Shown: positions 33,822 through 42,791 of the stretch, piece after piece
How positions within the stretch are numbered: the stretch's first letter is position 1
Layout: every line of letters begins with the position of its first letter
Source: Bradyrhizobium nanningense
Lineage (GTDB): Bacteria > Pseudomonadota > Alphaproteobacteria > Rhizobiales > Xanthobacteraceae
Assembly (NCBI RefSeq): GCF_004114535.1
Contig: NZ_LBJC01000031.1
Span: 141,851 to 205,850, forward strand
Reading direction: 5' to 3'
DNA length: 64,000 nucleotides
The notes under the pieces: model-generated
What the model saw: only the letters and a program-made list of their open reading frames with translations
Databases searched by the model: none
What the model was told of the DNA's origin: nothing
Translations under genes and position numbers: made by a program

Positions 33822-34274
33822 CTACACCTCCACGCGGAAACCAACGAAGAACTCGCGCGTCTTGGGCATCGCGCGCACGCCAAGGCCCGTCTCACGTTCG
33901 ATCTCCGCAATCACCTGATCGATGCGCGCGGGAGCATCCGTCGACACGACGAACCACATGTTCAGCTCGTGATCGCGCTGATAATTATGCGCGATCTCGG
34001 GATGGGCATTGACGAGCTCGGCGACCTCATCGAAGCGATCGGGCGGCACAGCCATCGCGGCAAGGCAGACGGCGCCGCCGAGGGCTTCGGCATTCCAGAG
34101 CGGGCCGAACCGGCTGAGCTGCCCACGCGCGAGCAGATTGCCGATCTCCTCGATCATCTCGCCCTCGCTCAGGCCCAGCTGGGCGCCGGCATCGCGGTAC
34201 GGCCGGTGCGTCAGGGGAAAGCCGCCTTGCAGGCCGTTGATGATCGCCTTTTCGGTCGGGTCCAGCGCGCGCAT
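33822..34274 (-). CDS. nirG: Siroheme decarboxylase subunit NirG
   Basis: This is a 150-residue Lrp/AsnC-like protein with the same fold as NirD: helix-turn-helix (LTHRPYRDAGAQLGLSEGEMIEEI), LARGQLSRFGPLWNAEALGG and NYQRDHELNMWFVVS. The ATG at 34274 overlaps the stop of nirDL in the form TGATG, so the two are translationally coupled. It works with NirDL and NirH in siroheme decarboxylation. Confidence 0.88.
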   Translation of the reverse strand: MRALDPTEKAIINGLQGGFPLTHRPYRDAGAQLGLSEGEMIEEIGNLLARGQLSRFGPLWNAEALGGAVCLAAMAVPPDRFDEVAELVNAHPEIAHNYQRDHELNMWFVVSTDAPARIDQVIAEIERETGLGVRAMPKTREFFVGFRVEV

Positions 34275-35257
34275 CAATTGGTCTCCTTGTGCCGCGAGAA
34301 GACCGCGCCGCGCTGCTTGAAGCAGCGCTTCGAGAACAGCACGGCCTGCTGCATCAGACCGGTATCGGCGAGCAGATTGAGCTCGTCGATCACGGCATAG
34401 GCCTCCTCACGGAAGCGCGCATGCACCATGCAGAACAGGTTGTACGGCCAGACCAGCGGCCGGGACGGACGCTGGTAACACAGCGTCACGCTGGCGTGGC
34501 GGGCGAAGATCGCGGCGACATCGTCGATGATTTCGCCCGGGATGTTCCAAACCGCCATCGCATTCGATCGGAAGCCAAGCTTGTCGTGGCGCACGACGCA
34601 GCCGAAACGCGTCACCACGCCGGCTGCGACCAGGTGCTCCAGCCGCGCAATGACCTCTTCCTGGCCCAGCGCCAGCTGATCGGCGACCGCGAGGTAGGGA
34701 TGCTCGACCAGCGGCAGCCCGTTCTCGATCGCGGCGAGAATGCGCTGGTCGCGCGGATCGGGACGATAGTCCCCGGCGGCCGGCGGCTGGCGCTTCTGCG
34801 CGCGCGGCTCGCGCAGCGAAAAGCCGAGGCCGAGATGATAGGCCTGCACCATGGGCAGATCCACGACGGGCAGCCCCGTCTGCGCCTCGATCCTGTCGAT
34901 GGTCTCAGCGATCGCCCCGGCATCTCCGCCGGCGATCACGAACCACAAGTTCAGATCGTGCTCGCGCTCGTAATTGTGCGTGACCAGCGGCTCCCGGCTG
35001 ACGACCTCGGCGACCTGGTCGAGCCGATCGGGCGGAACCTGCAGCGCGGCGAGCGTGCTCGCCCCCACCGTGTTGGGACGGACCACCGCACCGACACGGG
35101 AGATCAGGTCGCACGCCCGCATGCGGCGGAACACGCCGATGGTCGCCTGCTCGTCGAGCGCGGCGGAGCGGCCGACGATTGCGAACGGCTTCGCTACAAG
35201 CGGAAAGTCGTGCTGCCAGCGATCGATCAGGGCGAGTTCGACGGAGCTTGGCGTCAT
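34274..35257 (-). CDS. nirDL: Siroheme decarboxylase NirDL fusion
   Basis: This is a 327-residue natural fusion: residues 1-150 correspond to NirD (ISRVGAVVRPNTVGASTLAALQVPPDRL, HNYEREHDLNLWFVI) and about 165-320 to NirL (TRFGCVVRHDKLGFRSNAMAVWNIP, PLVWPYNLFCMVHAR). A basic, proline-rich linker (about 150-165) joins them. NirD-NirL fusions are known in heme d1 clusters. It overlaps nirF by 4 bases (ATGA) and nirG by one. Function: removal of the two acetate carboxyls of siroheme. Confidence 0.93.
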   Translation of the reverse strand: MTPSSVELALIDRWQHDFPLVAKPFAIVGRSAALDEQATIGVFRRMRACDLISRVGAVVRPNTVGASTLAALQVPPDRLDQVAEVVSREPLVTHNYEREHDLNLWFVIAGGDAGAIAETIDRIEAQTGLPVVDLPMVQAYHLGLGFSLREPRAQKRQPPAAGDYRPDPRDQRILAAIENGLPLVEHPYLAVADQLALGQEEVIARLEHLVAAGVVTRFGCVVRHDKLGFRSNAMAVWNIPGEIIDDVAAIFARHASVTLCYQRPSRPLVWPYNLFCMVHARFREEAYAVIDELNLLADTGLMQQAVLFSKRCFKQRGAVFSRHKETN

Positions 35258-36435
35258 TGTCCGATCCTCGTCGCGCGTATGGTGAAGAAAATTCCGGACG
35301 GTTTTTGCGCCGGGATCTCCGCCTTCTTGACGAAAGAGGCGGCGTCGTAGACGTCGATGCGATCGGCATCGCGCACCGAGATCCAGACCTCGTTGCCGCG
35401 CGGGGTGAACTCCATGTGGAGGACCGCCGGGCCGGGCGTCAGGCGATGAATCACCTTCAGCGTCTCGGTGTCGACGATCTCGACCGTGTCGTTGAACGGG
35501 TGGGCGAAATTCACCCAGACATGGCGCCCGTCCGGCCGCGCCACGGCGAAGACCGGCTGGCCGTGGGTGGCGGTGCGCCCGACCTCGGTAAAGCTGCGAA
35601 GATCGACCGCGATCAATTCGTGATGGCCGACGGCGGGAAGCAGCAGCTTGTCACCCGTCGCACCCCATCCTTCCAGATGCGGCATCTTGTAGACCGGCAG
35701 CGCTTCCTGGCCGCGGCCATAGCCGTTGAGGATGCGCTCGGCTTTGAGTGGCGCGCGCCAGGTGTCGACATGCACGACGCCGTCCTCGCCGAACAGACCC
35801 GCAAGATAATGGCGGCCGTCGGGCGTGACGTTGCCGTCATAGGGCAGCTTGCCGACATCGGTCAGCCTGGTGATCGCGGGGGTCTCGACATCAGTGAGGT
35901 CGGCGATCCAGATCTCGCCGGCGTCGTAGAGCGCCCAGGCAAAACGCCGTCCGGGCAGGTCGACCAGCCCGACCGTCTTCGAGGCCTTGCCGCCTGAGCC
36001 GATCGCCGGAATGTTGGCGACGGGATCGAGCGTCCTGGCGTCGAACACCTTCACCCCGCCCGGCTCGTAGTTCGAGACCGCGATCAGCGCGCCATCGTCG
36101 GAGATGGCGCCGCCGATCGAATTGCCGGCCTGAACGATGCGCTTGACGATCGTGCTCGTGAGCATGTCGACCTTGGTCAGGCCGCCGTCGCGTCCGAAGA
36201 CATAAGCGTAGCGCTGATCCGGCGAAAACACCGCGGAGGCGTGCGAGAGATCGCCGAGCCCCTCGACACGGCCGATCGATTTGCGTGCGGTGGCATCGAC
36301 GATCAGCACCGAGCCCGTCGCGCGCTCCACCACCAGGCCAAGATTGCCGGTGCCGCGCAGCTCGTCGGCGCGCGAGAGCATTGGCAGCAGCAGCAGCAGA
36401 AGCAGGGCCAGACACCATCGCGCCGCAACCTTCAT
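35254..36435 (-). CDS. nirF: Heme d1 biosynthesis protein NirF
   Basis: This is a 393-residue protein with a signal peptide (cleavage near LSRA, about residue 23) and an eight-bladed propeller like the d1 domain but without a cytochrome c domain. Characteristic stretches are GTGNLGLVVERATGSVLIVD, SHASAVFSPDQRYAYVFGRDGG, VAVSNYEPGGVKVF-like and MPHLEGWGA. NirF converts a precursor to dihydro-heme d1 in the periplasm. It overlaps nirC by 4 bases and nirDL by 4 bases. Confidence 0.95.
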   Translation of the reverse strand: MKVAARWCLALLLLLLLPMLSRADELRGTGNLGLVVERATGSVLIVDATARKSIGRVEGLGDLSHASAVFSPDQRYAYVFGRDGGLTKVDMLTSTIVKRIVQAGNSIGGAISDDGALIAVSNYEPGGVKVFDARTLDPVANIPAIGSGGKASKTVGLVDLPGRRFAWALYDAGEIWIADLTDVETPAITRLTDVGKLPYDGNVTPDGRHYLAGLFGEDGVVHVDTWRAPLKAERILNGYGRGQEALPVYKMPHLEGWGATGDKLLLPAVGHHELIAVDLRSFTEVGRTATHGQPVFAVARPDGRHVWVNFAHPFNDTVEIVDTETLKVIHRLTPGPAVLHMEFTPRGNEVWISVRDADRIDVYDAASFVKKAEIPAQKPSGIFFTIRATRIGQ

Positions 36436-36770
36436 GGCAGATCTCCCTGCTGCAGGCGCTCGACGATCCAGCGCACGTCGGCTTCGCTCAGCAACGGACG
36501 CCAGGGCGGCATCGGCGTGCCCGGCACGCCGTCCAGGACGATGCTGATGAGCTGGTCGCGGCTCCAGGCGCTCAAATGGTCCGGCGTCAGCGGCTTGCCG
36601 AGCCCGCCTTTCAACGTCAGCCCGTGGCAGGAGCCGCAGTCCTGCCGCACCAGATTGGCAAGCCTTGCGGCATCGGCATTTGCTTCGCCCGCGGTAGCCG
36701 GCCCGATCGCAACGGCCGATGCCAGGGCGACGCTAGGCCACAACTGAAATCGCCTCGCAAATTGCCGCAT
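36432..36770 (-). CDS. nirC: Monoheme cytochrome c NirC
   Basis: This is a 112-residue exported class I cytochrome c: signal peptide to about residue 28, heme site C45, C48, H49 (DCGSCHG), LKGGLGKPLTP, and the methionine ligand probably in GTPMPPW. NirC can donate electrons to NirS and serves in its maturation. The start overlaps the end of nirE by 38 bases; a later start would lose the signal peptide. The stop overlaps the nirF start (ATGA). Confidence 0.92.
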   Translation of the reverse strand: MRQFARRFQLWPSVALASAVAIGPATAGEANADAARLANLVRQDCGSCHGLTLKGGLGKPLTPDHLSAWSRDQLISIVLDGVPGTPMPPWRPLLSEADVRWIVERLQQGDLP

Positions 36771-37512
36771 CGCTCCGCGCGCTCCGTTCCAGGGCGATTC
36801 CCGCGACCTTTCCGATGATGAAAAGGACGGGACCGCTGAAGGAGACGTCTTTCAAAGCGACCGGAAGCGCCTCCAGGGGCGCACATATTCGGCTTTCCTG
36901 CGCCGTCGTTCCTTGACACACCGCAAGCACCGGCGTGGTTCCCGGCAGTCCCTGCGCAGTCAGGTTGCGGACGATCTCGGCGATATTGGCGAGGCCCATA
37001 TAGACGACGAGCGTCGTGTCGGGATCGGCGAGGCTCTTCCAGTCGAGATCGAGCGGCTCGTTCGCCTTGCGATGGCCCGTCACGTAGCGCACGCCGGAGG
37101 CGACGCCGCGATGCGTCAACGGCATCCGCGCCGCCGCCGCGCAGCCCTGTGCCGCAGTAATGCCCGGCACCACCTCATAGGGAATGCCGGCCTGGTCGAG
37201 TTCGGCCGCCTCCTCCGAGCCGCGCCCGAAAATGAAGGGGTCGCCGCCCTTGAGCCGGACGACCGTGCGACCGGCGCGCGCCAGCCGGACCAGCATCTCG
37301 TTGATCTCTTCCTGGGGCACCGGATGATGGGCGGCCTGCTTGCCGACATTGATCTGGAGTACCCCGTCGGCAATGGTCGCCAGGATGCTCGATGGCACCA
37401 GGCGATCATAGACGACGACGTCGGCCTCACCGATGGCGCGGACCGCCTTCAGCGTGAGCAGTTCGGGATCGCCCGGGCCGGCGCCGACGAGATAGACTTT
37501 TCCAACAGCCAT
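36733..37512 (-). CDS. nirE: Uroporphyrinogen-III C-methyltransferase NirE
   Basis: This is a 259-residue SUMT that methylates uroporphyrinogen III twice with SAM to give precorrin-2, the entry to heme d1. Family motifs are VYLVGAGPGDPELLTLKAVRAI, VVYDRLV, RLKGGDPFIFGRG, EVVPGITA and PLTHRGVA. The ATG at 37512 has GGAG 8 bases upstream; upstream ATGs lack family similarity. A monofunctional SUMT next to nirS is the usual NirE arrangement. It has no precorrin-2 dehydrogenase domain. Confidence 0.95.
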   Translation of the reverse strand: MAVGKVYLVGAGPGDPELLTLKAVRAIGEADVVVYDRLVPSSILATIADGVLQINVGKQAAHHPVPQEEINEMLVRLARAGRTVVRLKGGDPFIFGRGSEEAAELDQAGIPYEVVPGITAAQGCAAAARMPLTHRGVASGVRYVTGHRKANEPLDLDWKSLADPDTTLVVYMGLANIAEIVRNLTAQGLPGTTPVLAVCQGTTAQESRICAPLEALPVALKDVSFSGPVLFIIGKVAGIALERSARSDAAICEAISVVA

Positions 37513-37585
37513 GCTGCGCTCCGCCGAAACCATCGCGAAAAGGCTGGTTGGTGCGGCGATCGCTCGCCGCACCAACCCATGCTTG

Positions 37586-39370
37586 TCAGTAGACGTCGTT
37601 ACGCGTGTTGAAGACGTTGAACTTGCCGGTCGGCGTGACCAGTCGCCGGTCACGAATGACCGCCTTCAAGGTCAACGTCTTGTCGTCGACGACGACGATC
37701 GCCGAGTCCTGCGCCTTGTTGTTCCAGACCGAGAACCAGATCTCGGTGCCGTCCTTGTTGAACTCGCCCTGCACGACGCGGCGCGCGCCTTCCGAGATGC
37801 CGGACCACTGACCGATCGGCAGCACCTTGTAGGTCGGCTTCTCGCCCGCGAGGTCCTTGATCTTGAACACCGCGACCGACGAGGAGATCTCGGCGTCCGT
37901 GTTCAAGGGCGTATCGACGTAGAGGTTCTCCGACTTCGGATGCGTCTTGATGAAGAGCGATCCGCCGCCCTGCCCCTCGACCGTCTGCACGACCTTCCAG
38001 GCGAACTGCTTGTGCTTCTCGGGGTCGGTGCCGATGAAGGAGATCGTCTCGCTGCCGAGATGGCTGGTCGCCCACACCGGTCCGAACTTCGGATGCTCGA
38101 GGTTGGCGCCGCGTCCGGGATGCGGCGTCTGGCCGCCGGTTTCGACGACGCCGACCAGCTTGTCTTCCTTGGTGTCGACGATCGCGACCTTGTGGCGAGC
38201 ATTCGCCGCAACCAGGAAGTAACGACCGGTCTTGTCGAAGCCGCCGTCATGCAGGAAGCGCTCGGCCTCGATCGCCGTCACCTTCAGGTTCTTGAGATCC
38301 TGGTAGTTGACGAGCAGAACCTGCCCGGTCTCCTTGACGTTGACGACGAACTCCGGCTTGAAGTGCGAAGCCACGATGGAGGCAACGCGCGGCTCCGGGT
38401 GGTACTCCTGCGTATCCTCGGTCATGCCGCGGGTCGAGACCACCTTGATCGGCTCGAGCGTCGCGCCGTCCATCAGGACGTATTGCGGCGGCCAGTAGGC
38501 TCCGGCGATCGCATACTTGTCCTCATAGCCCTTGAACTTCGAGGTTTCGACCGAACGCGCCTCGGTGCCGATCTTCAGCTCGGCGACCGTCTGCGGCGGG
38601 TCCATCCAGAGATCGATCAGATTGAGCTTGGAATCGCGCCCGATGATGTAGAGGTAGCGCCCCGACGCCGACATGCGCGAGATGTGCACGGCATAGCCGG
38701 ACTTGATGATGTGCTCGATCTTCTTGGTCGTGCCGTCGATCAGGGCGATTTCACCGGCATCACGTAGCGTCACCGAGAACAGATTGTCGATGTCGAGCTT
38801 GTTCATCTTCTTGGTCGGCCGCTGCGCGACCGGAACCAGGACCTTCCAGCTGTCCTTCATCTCCTTCATGCCGAACTCCGGCGGCTGCGCCGGGGTATTC
38901 AGCAGATAGCGGGCCATCAGATCGATATCGGCGGCCTCGAGCTGGCCCGAGGTGCCCCAGTTCGGCATGCCGCCAGGCGAGCCGTAAGTGATGAAGTCGC
39001 GCAGATAGTCGAAGCCGAGCTTCTTGGTCAGGTCAGGTGTCAGCGGCTTGCCGGTCGCGCCCTTGCGCAGCACGCCATGGCATCCGGCGCAACGTTCGAA
39101 ATAGATCTGATTGGCCTTGTCGAACTCGGCCTTCGTGAGGTTGGGATCGCCCGGCTTGGTGCCGGGCTGCTCGGTCGCGCCCTTGCCGAGAACGTCCAAG
39201 CTCGGCTGATATTGGCCGCCCGGTGTCGTCTTGTGCTGCTCGACATCGGCAGGTTTCGGTGCCGGAGCCTGCTGCTGCGCGTAGCCGGCCGCCGTCGCAC
39301 TCAGAAGCATAAGGCTCGTTGCTGCAACGCAGCTTGCAAGCTTTGGAAATAGTGAAGGTCGGCCTCGCAT
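37586..39370 (-). CDS. nirS: Cytochrome cd1 nitrite reductase NirS
   Basis: This is a 594-residue periplasmic enzyme reducing nitrite to nitric oxide. A signal peptide ends near residue 31 (GYAQQQ). The cytochrome c domain has C94, C97 and H98 (RCAGCHGVLRKGATGKPLTP), and the d1 propeller follows (LFSVTLRDAGEIALIDG, ISRMSASGRYLYIIGRDSKLNLID, WPPQYVLMDG, HPGRGANLEHPKFGPVW with catalytic-type histidines, PTGKFNVFNT at the end). The ATG at 39370 has GGAGG 7 bases upstream. A TTGATCCACCTCAA box lies about 90 bases upstream. It heads the nirSECF-DLGHJN operon. NirN is the only similar family, but it lacks the N-terminal arm and has a different location. Confidence 0.97.
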   Translation of the reverse strand: MRGRPSLFPKLASCVAATSLMLLSATAAGYAQQQAPAPKPADVEQHKTTPGGQYQPSLDVLGKGATEQPGTKPGDPNLTKAEFDKANQIYFERCAGCHGVLRKGATGKPLTPDLTKKLGFDYLRDFITYGSPGGMPNWGTSGQLEAADIDLMARYLLNTPAQPPEFGMKEMKDSWKVLVPVAQRPTKKMNKLDIDNLFSVTLRDAGEIALIDGTTKKIEHIIKSGYAVHISRMSASGRYLYIIGRDSKLNLIDLWMDPPQTVAELKIGTEARSVETSKFKGYEDKYAIAGAYWPPQYVLMDGATLEPIKVVSTRGMTEDTQEYHPEPRVASIVASHFKPEFVVNVKETGQVLLVNYQDLKNLKVTAIEAERFLHDGGFDKTGRYFLVAANARHKVAIVDTKEDKLVGVVETGGQTPHPGRGANLEHPKFGPVWATSHLGSETISFIGTDPEKHKQFAWKVVQTVEGQGGGSLFIKTHPKSENLYVDTPLNTDAEISSSVAVFKIKDLAGEKPTYKVLPIGQWSGISEGARRVVQGEFNKDGTEIWFSVWNNKAQDSAIVVVDDKTLTLKAVIRDRRLVTPTGKFNVFNTRNDVY

Positions 39371-39453
39371 TACATTCCTCCAGCATGAGAATCCGATGAG
39401 AGGCTTATGCAGGGAATCCCGTGATTTCTCCTTGACCGCGGTTAATCGCAACA

Positions 39454-39467
39454 TTGATCCACCTCAA
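39454..39467. promoter_or_regulatory. FNR/Dnr/NnrR-type box in the nirS-nirI region
   Basis: TTGATCCACCTCAA (TTGA-N6-TCAA) lies 84-97 bases before the nirS ATG and 35-48 bases before the nirI ATG. It differs at one base from the box ahead of the Dnr-like regulator gene. A site centred near -41.5 of a nirS transcript starting around 39419 would be class II activation. The spacing argument is an estimate; the sequence match is direct. Confidence 0.7.
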
Positions 39468-39501
39468 TGCGCGCTGCCAACAACGCTGCCTGATCCGTCG
39501 C

Positions 39502-41580
39502 ATGCGATCGTCTGGAATCATCTCCGCCGCCGTACGGCACGCACTGTCCGCACTGGCGGCGCTGGCGTTGATGTATTGCAGCGCAAACGCTGCCGATCTC
39601 GGCGTTGCCGCAAAGTTCTTCTCCGAGCCCGTCGTGATCGACCGTGCCGATGGCAAGCCTCCGGCAGCTTTGGTGCGGGCCGCAGACGGACGCGTGCTCG
39701 GCTACGCCTTTTCAAGCCTCGATGTCTCGGGATCCGTCGGCTATGCGGGCCGACCGCTCGATATCGTCGCGGCGGTGACGCCCGATGGCATCGTCGCCGG
39801 CGCCGAGATCGTCGCGCATGAAGAACCGATCCTCGTGATCGGAATTCCGCGCGATGCGCTCGCCGCCTATGTCGCCGATTTCCGCGGCTTCGACGTGCGC
39901 GGCAGCGCCACGCTCAAATCCGCCGGTGAACCCGCGCATGGACCGCACGCCGTCGCCGGCGCGACCATTACGAGCACCGTGATCCGCGATGCGATCGTGC
40001 GCTCGGCACGCGCCGTGCTGCGCAGCCGGATTAACGCGCCCGAGCGGGCTGTGCGGCTCGACCGCGAGACCCTGCGCCGGTCGTCCTGGTCCTCGCTGCT
40101 CGCCGAGGGCGCGGTGCAGCGACGGCTGGTGAGCCGTGGCGAAGCGGCAAAGCTGCTCGGTACGCAGGACAGTGAACCCGACAAGGCCTTCATCGATCTC
40201 TGGATGGCGCTCGCCACGCCGCCGCCGATCGGGGAGAGCCTGCTCGGCCAGCGGACTTACGAAAGCGAGACGGCGAAGATCGGCCCCGACGACGATCTGC
40301 TTCTGATCGGCGCATCCGGCCTCTATTCGTTCAAGGGTACGGAATGGCGCCAGTCGGGGACCTTCACCCGGATCGAGATCGTCCAAGGTTCGCGAACGCT
40401 TCGTCTCAAGCCCGCCGATCACACGGCGGTCGAGTCGCTGCATGCCGCCGGCGCGCCGGAGTTGCGTGAGATCGCCGTGTTCCGCATTCCGCAGGCGAGC
40501 GGCTTCGATTCGACCAAACCATTCCGGCTCGACGTCGATCTCGGCGCCGGCGCCGCAGCGAGCGGCCCCGCTTTGGTCTCGCTCGACTATCGCATTCCCG
40601 ATCGCTACTTGATCGCCGCGCCGGCCGAGCCGCCCGCGGCATCGACGACGGCCGCCCCCACTCCGGTCCAGACGGTGTGGCAGGAGATCTGGTGGGCGCG
40701 ACGCTACGAGATCGGCGTGCTCGGCGCGATGCTGACGGTGCTCGCGGGCATCCTGATCTTCCAGGACACGGTGACGGCCCACGGCGCGTTCTACTCTCGG
40801 CTCCGCACAGGCTATCTGCTCACGACGCTGGTGTTCCTCGGTTTCATCGCCAACGCACAGCTCTCCGTCGTCAACGTGCTGACCTTCATCCATGCCTTGC
40901 TGTCCGGCTTCCGCTGGGAGCTCTTCCTGCTCGATCCCCTGGTGTTCCTGCTCTGGAGCTTCGTCGCATTCAGCATGCTGTTCTGGGGGCGCGGCGTATT
41001 CTGCGGCTGGCTCTGCCCGTTCGGGACATTGCAGGAGCTCACCAATCAGCTCGCGCGTCGTCTCGGCATCAAGCAGATCGAGATCCCGTTCGGACTGCAT
41101 GAGCGGCTGTGGATGATCAAATACGTCCTCTTCGTCGCCATCCTGGCGATCTCGCTGCGCTCGATTCTGACGGCCTTCCAGCTCGCCGAGGTCGAGCCGT
41201 TCAAGACGGCGATCACCATGAAGTTCCTGCGGGAATGGCCGTTCGGCGTTTACGCCGGGTTGCTGCTGCTGGCCGGCCTGTTCGTCGAGCGCTTCTACTG
41301 CCGCTATCTCTGCCCGCTCGGCGCGGCGCTGGCGATCCCGGCCCGGATGCGGATGTTCGAATGGCTCAAGCGCTACCGCGAATGCGGCGCGGAATGTCAT
41401 GTCTGCGCGCGGCGCTGCACCGTGCAGGCAATTCATCCGCTCGGCCAGATCAACCCCAACGAATGCATCTACTGCCTGAAGTGCCAGGCCAATTATTTCG
41501 ACCAGGACGTCTGCCTGCATCTGAAGAAGCGCGCACAACGGCGTCAACCGTTGCCGCAAGCTCCTTCGAAGCCGTCGTGA
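39502..41580 (+). CDS. nirI: NirI/NosR-family membrane flavo-iron-sulfur protein
   Basis: This is a 692-residue protein needed for NirS expression or electron supply. A signal/anchor at 1-30 precedes a periplasmic FMN-binding domain in which T155 (AVAGATITS) is the probable flavinylation site. About five membrane helices follow from residue 400, and there are two CX3CP motifs (C501-C505 and C600-C604). A ferredoxin-like region near the end has C628, C632, C635, C639 and C655, C658, C661. NosR and NirI share this plan; its position divergent from nirS and before nirX indicates NirI, as in Paracoccus. The ATG at 39502 is chosen for its signal peptide. Confidence 0.9.
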   Translation: MRSSGIISAAVRHALSALAALALMYCSANAADLGVAAKFFSEPVVIDRADGKPPAALVRAADGRVLGYAFSSLDVSGSVGYAGRPLDIVAAVTPDGIVAGAEIVAHEEPILVIGIPRDALAAYVADFRGFDVRGSATLKSAGEPAHGPHAVAGATITSTVIRDAIVRSARAVLRSRINAPERAVRLDRETLRRSSWSSLLAEGAVQRRLVSRGEAAKLLGTQDSEPDKAFIDLWMALATPPPIGESLLGQRTYESETAKIGPDDDLLLIGASGLYSFKGTEWRQSGTFTRIEIVQGSRTLRLKPADHTAVESLHAAGAPELREIAVFRIPQASGFDSTKPFRLDVDLGAGAAASGPALVSLDYRIPDRYLIAAPAEPPAASTTAAPTPVQTVWQEIWWARRYEIGVLGAMLTVLAGILIFQDTVTAHGAFYSRLRTGYLLTTLVFLGFIANAQLSVVNVLTFIHALLSGFRWELFLLDPLVFLLWSFVAFSMLFWGRGVFCGWLCPFGTLQELTNQLARRLGIKQIEIPFGLHERLWMIKYVLFVAILAISLRSILTAFQLAEVEPFKTAITMKFLREWPFGVYAGLLLLAGLFVERFYCRYLCPLGAALAIPARMRMFEWLKRYRECGAECHVCARRCTVQAIHPLGQINPNECIYCLKCQANYFDQDVCLHLKKRAQRRQPLPQAPSKPS

Positions 41581-41589
41581 GGAGATACG

Positions 41590-42579
41590 ATGCTCCCTGA
41601 TCATCCGACACGACGTCGTGCCATCACGATCCTGGCATCGGCCGTCGCGGTCGCCATCGCGGGTCCCGCCAGTCCTGCCCGGGCCGATTTCGAATGGCGC
41701 GGTACGGCGATGGGCGCGGACGCGCGGATCCTGTTCAGCGACATCGAGCCGGGGTGCGCACGAGGAATTGCCACGCTGGTCGAGGCAGAGATCGATCGCC
41801 TGGAAAATGCGCTGAGCCTATTCCAATCCGGATCCGAGCTGTGCAGGCTCAATCGCGATGGCGCGCTCGCCGAGCCGGGCGGCGATCTGCGTCGCGCCTT
41901 GGCGCTGGCGCTTCAGGTCGCAGATCTCACCAACGGCCTGTTCGACCCGACCGTGCAGGCGCTGTGGGAAGCCCATGTCGATTGGTTCGCGGACAAGACC
42001 CATACGGGCCTGCCGCCGCAAACCGTCATTGCCGACGCGCGGTGGGCCGTGGACTGGCGAGGCGTCCGGCTCGAGCCGGATTCAATTCATCTGGGTGACA
42101 ACCAACGTCTGACGCTCAATGGTCTCGGCCAGGGTTACGTCACCGACCGCGTGGCGGAGTTGCTGGCGGCGAAAGGGTTCACCAACATCCTGGTCGATCT
42201 CGGCGAGATGCGGGCGATCGCACCGCGCCGGGACGGATCGCCCTGGCTGATCGCGCGTCGTGACGCCGATCCGCTGCACCTGGCGGAAGGTGCCCTTGCC
42301 ACGTCCGAAGGCTCGGGCTGCGTGCTCGGTGCCGATGGCGCGGCGCACCACCTGTTCGATCCGCGCAGCGGCCGCAGTGCAGCTCATTGGCGCACCATCA
42401 CCGTGCACCATCGCTCGGCCGCTGTGGCCGACGCGTTGTCGACGGCGCTCTCCATCGCGTCTGCGGACGAGATCCAGGCGTTGCTGCCACGGCTGAGCGG
42501 CACTGCGATCTGGGCTACCGATCCGGCCGGGCGCCACTCATATTGGGCCGCCGGCCCGCGCGACGGCATCGTTGGCTGA
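41590..42579 (+). CDS. nirX: FAD:protein FMN transferase, NirX/NosX type
   Basis: This is a 329-residue ApbE-family protein with a twin-arginine signal (TRRRAITILASAVAV, cleavage near PARA). It attaches FMN covalently to threonine in target proteins such as NirI/NosR. Visible features are FEWRGTAMGADARI, FQSGSELCRLNRDG, LTLNGLGQGYVTDRVAELL, ILVDLGEMRA and HHLFDPRSGR. It follows nirI by 9 bases, in the nirIX arrangement of Paracoccus. ApbE proteins also act on NqrC/RnfG, but the context fits NirI. Confidence 0.93.
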   Translation: MLPDHPTRRRAITILASAVAVAIAGPASPARADFEWRGTAMGADARILFSDIEPGCARGIATLVEAEIDRLENALSLFQSGSELCRLNRDGALAEPGGDLRRALALALQVADLTNGLFDPTVQALWEAHVDWFADKTHTGLPPQTVIADARWAVDWRGVRLEPDSIHLGDNQRLTLNGLGQGYVTDRVAELLAAKGFTNILVDLGEMRAIAPRRDGSPWLIARRDADPLHLAEGALATSEGSGCVLGADGAAHHLFDPRSGRSAAHWRTITVHHRSAAVADALSTALSIASADEIQALLPRLSGTAIWATDPAGRHSYWAAGPRDGIVG

Positions 42580-42635
42580 GCGACGATGCCCGCCGAGCGG
42601 AGCCAGGGAAATAGAGACGATTTCGCCTGTGGCCA

Positions 42636-42761
42636 TCCTTCGAGACGCCCGCCGTTGGCGGGCCCTCAGGATGAGGACCGAGTGCATTACGCTCGTTTCA
42701 ACGAGCACCTATGCCGCTTAGCCTCATCTGGAGGAGACCGCAAAGCGGTCGTCTCGAAGGA
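42636..42761. repeat. Long inverted-repeat element after nirX
   Basis: TCCTTCGAGACG at 42636-42647 and its perfect reverse complement CGTCTCGAAGGA at 42750-42761 flank about 100 bases that hold smaller stems (CCCGCC-GTT-GGCGGG, GAGACCGCAAAGCGGTCGTCTC). This is the same general kind of intergenic hairpin as the one at 26456. It lies between convergent genes and may also act as a terminator for both. Confidence 0.65.
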
Positions 42762-42791
42762 CGAGGCGCGCGCTCAATTCGGGCGATTTTC

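Noticed and set aside
31887..34400. An 837-codon open frame on the plus strand opposite nirN, nirJ, nirH and nirG
   Set aside because: It is a GC-driven antisense shadow; its translation is His/Arg/Asp-rich with no family features, and the opposite strand encodes recognisable enzymes throughout.
39502..41580. Calling this gene nosR
   Set aside because: The architecture allows it, but there are no nos genes in the window and it is divergent from nirS and followed by nirX, so NirI fits.
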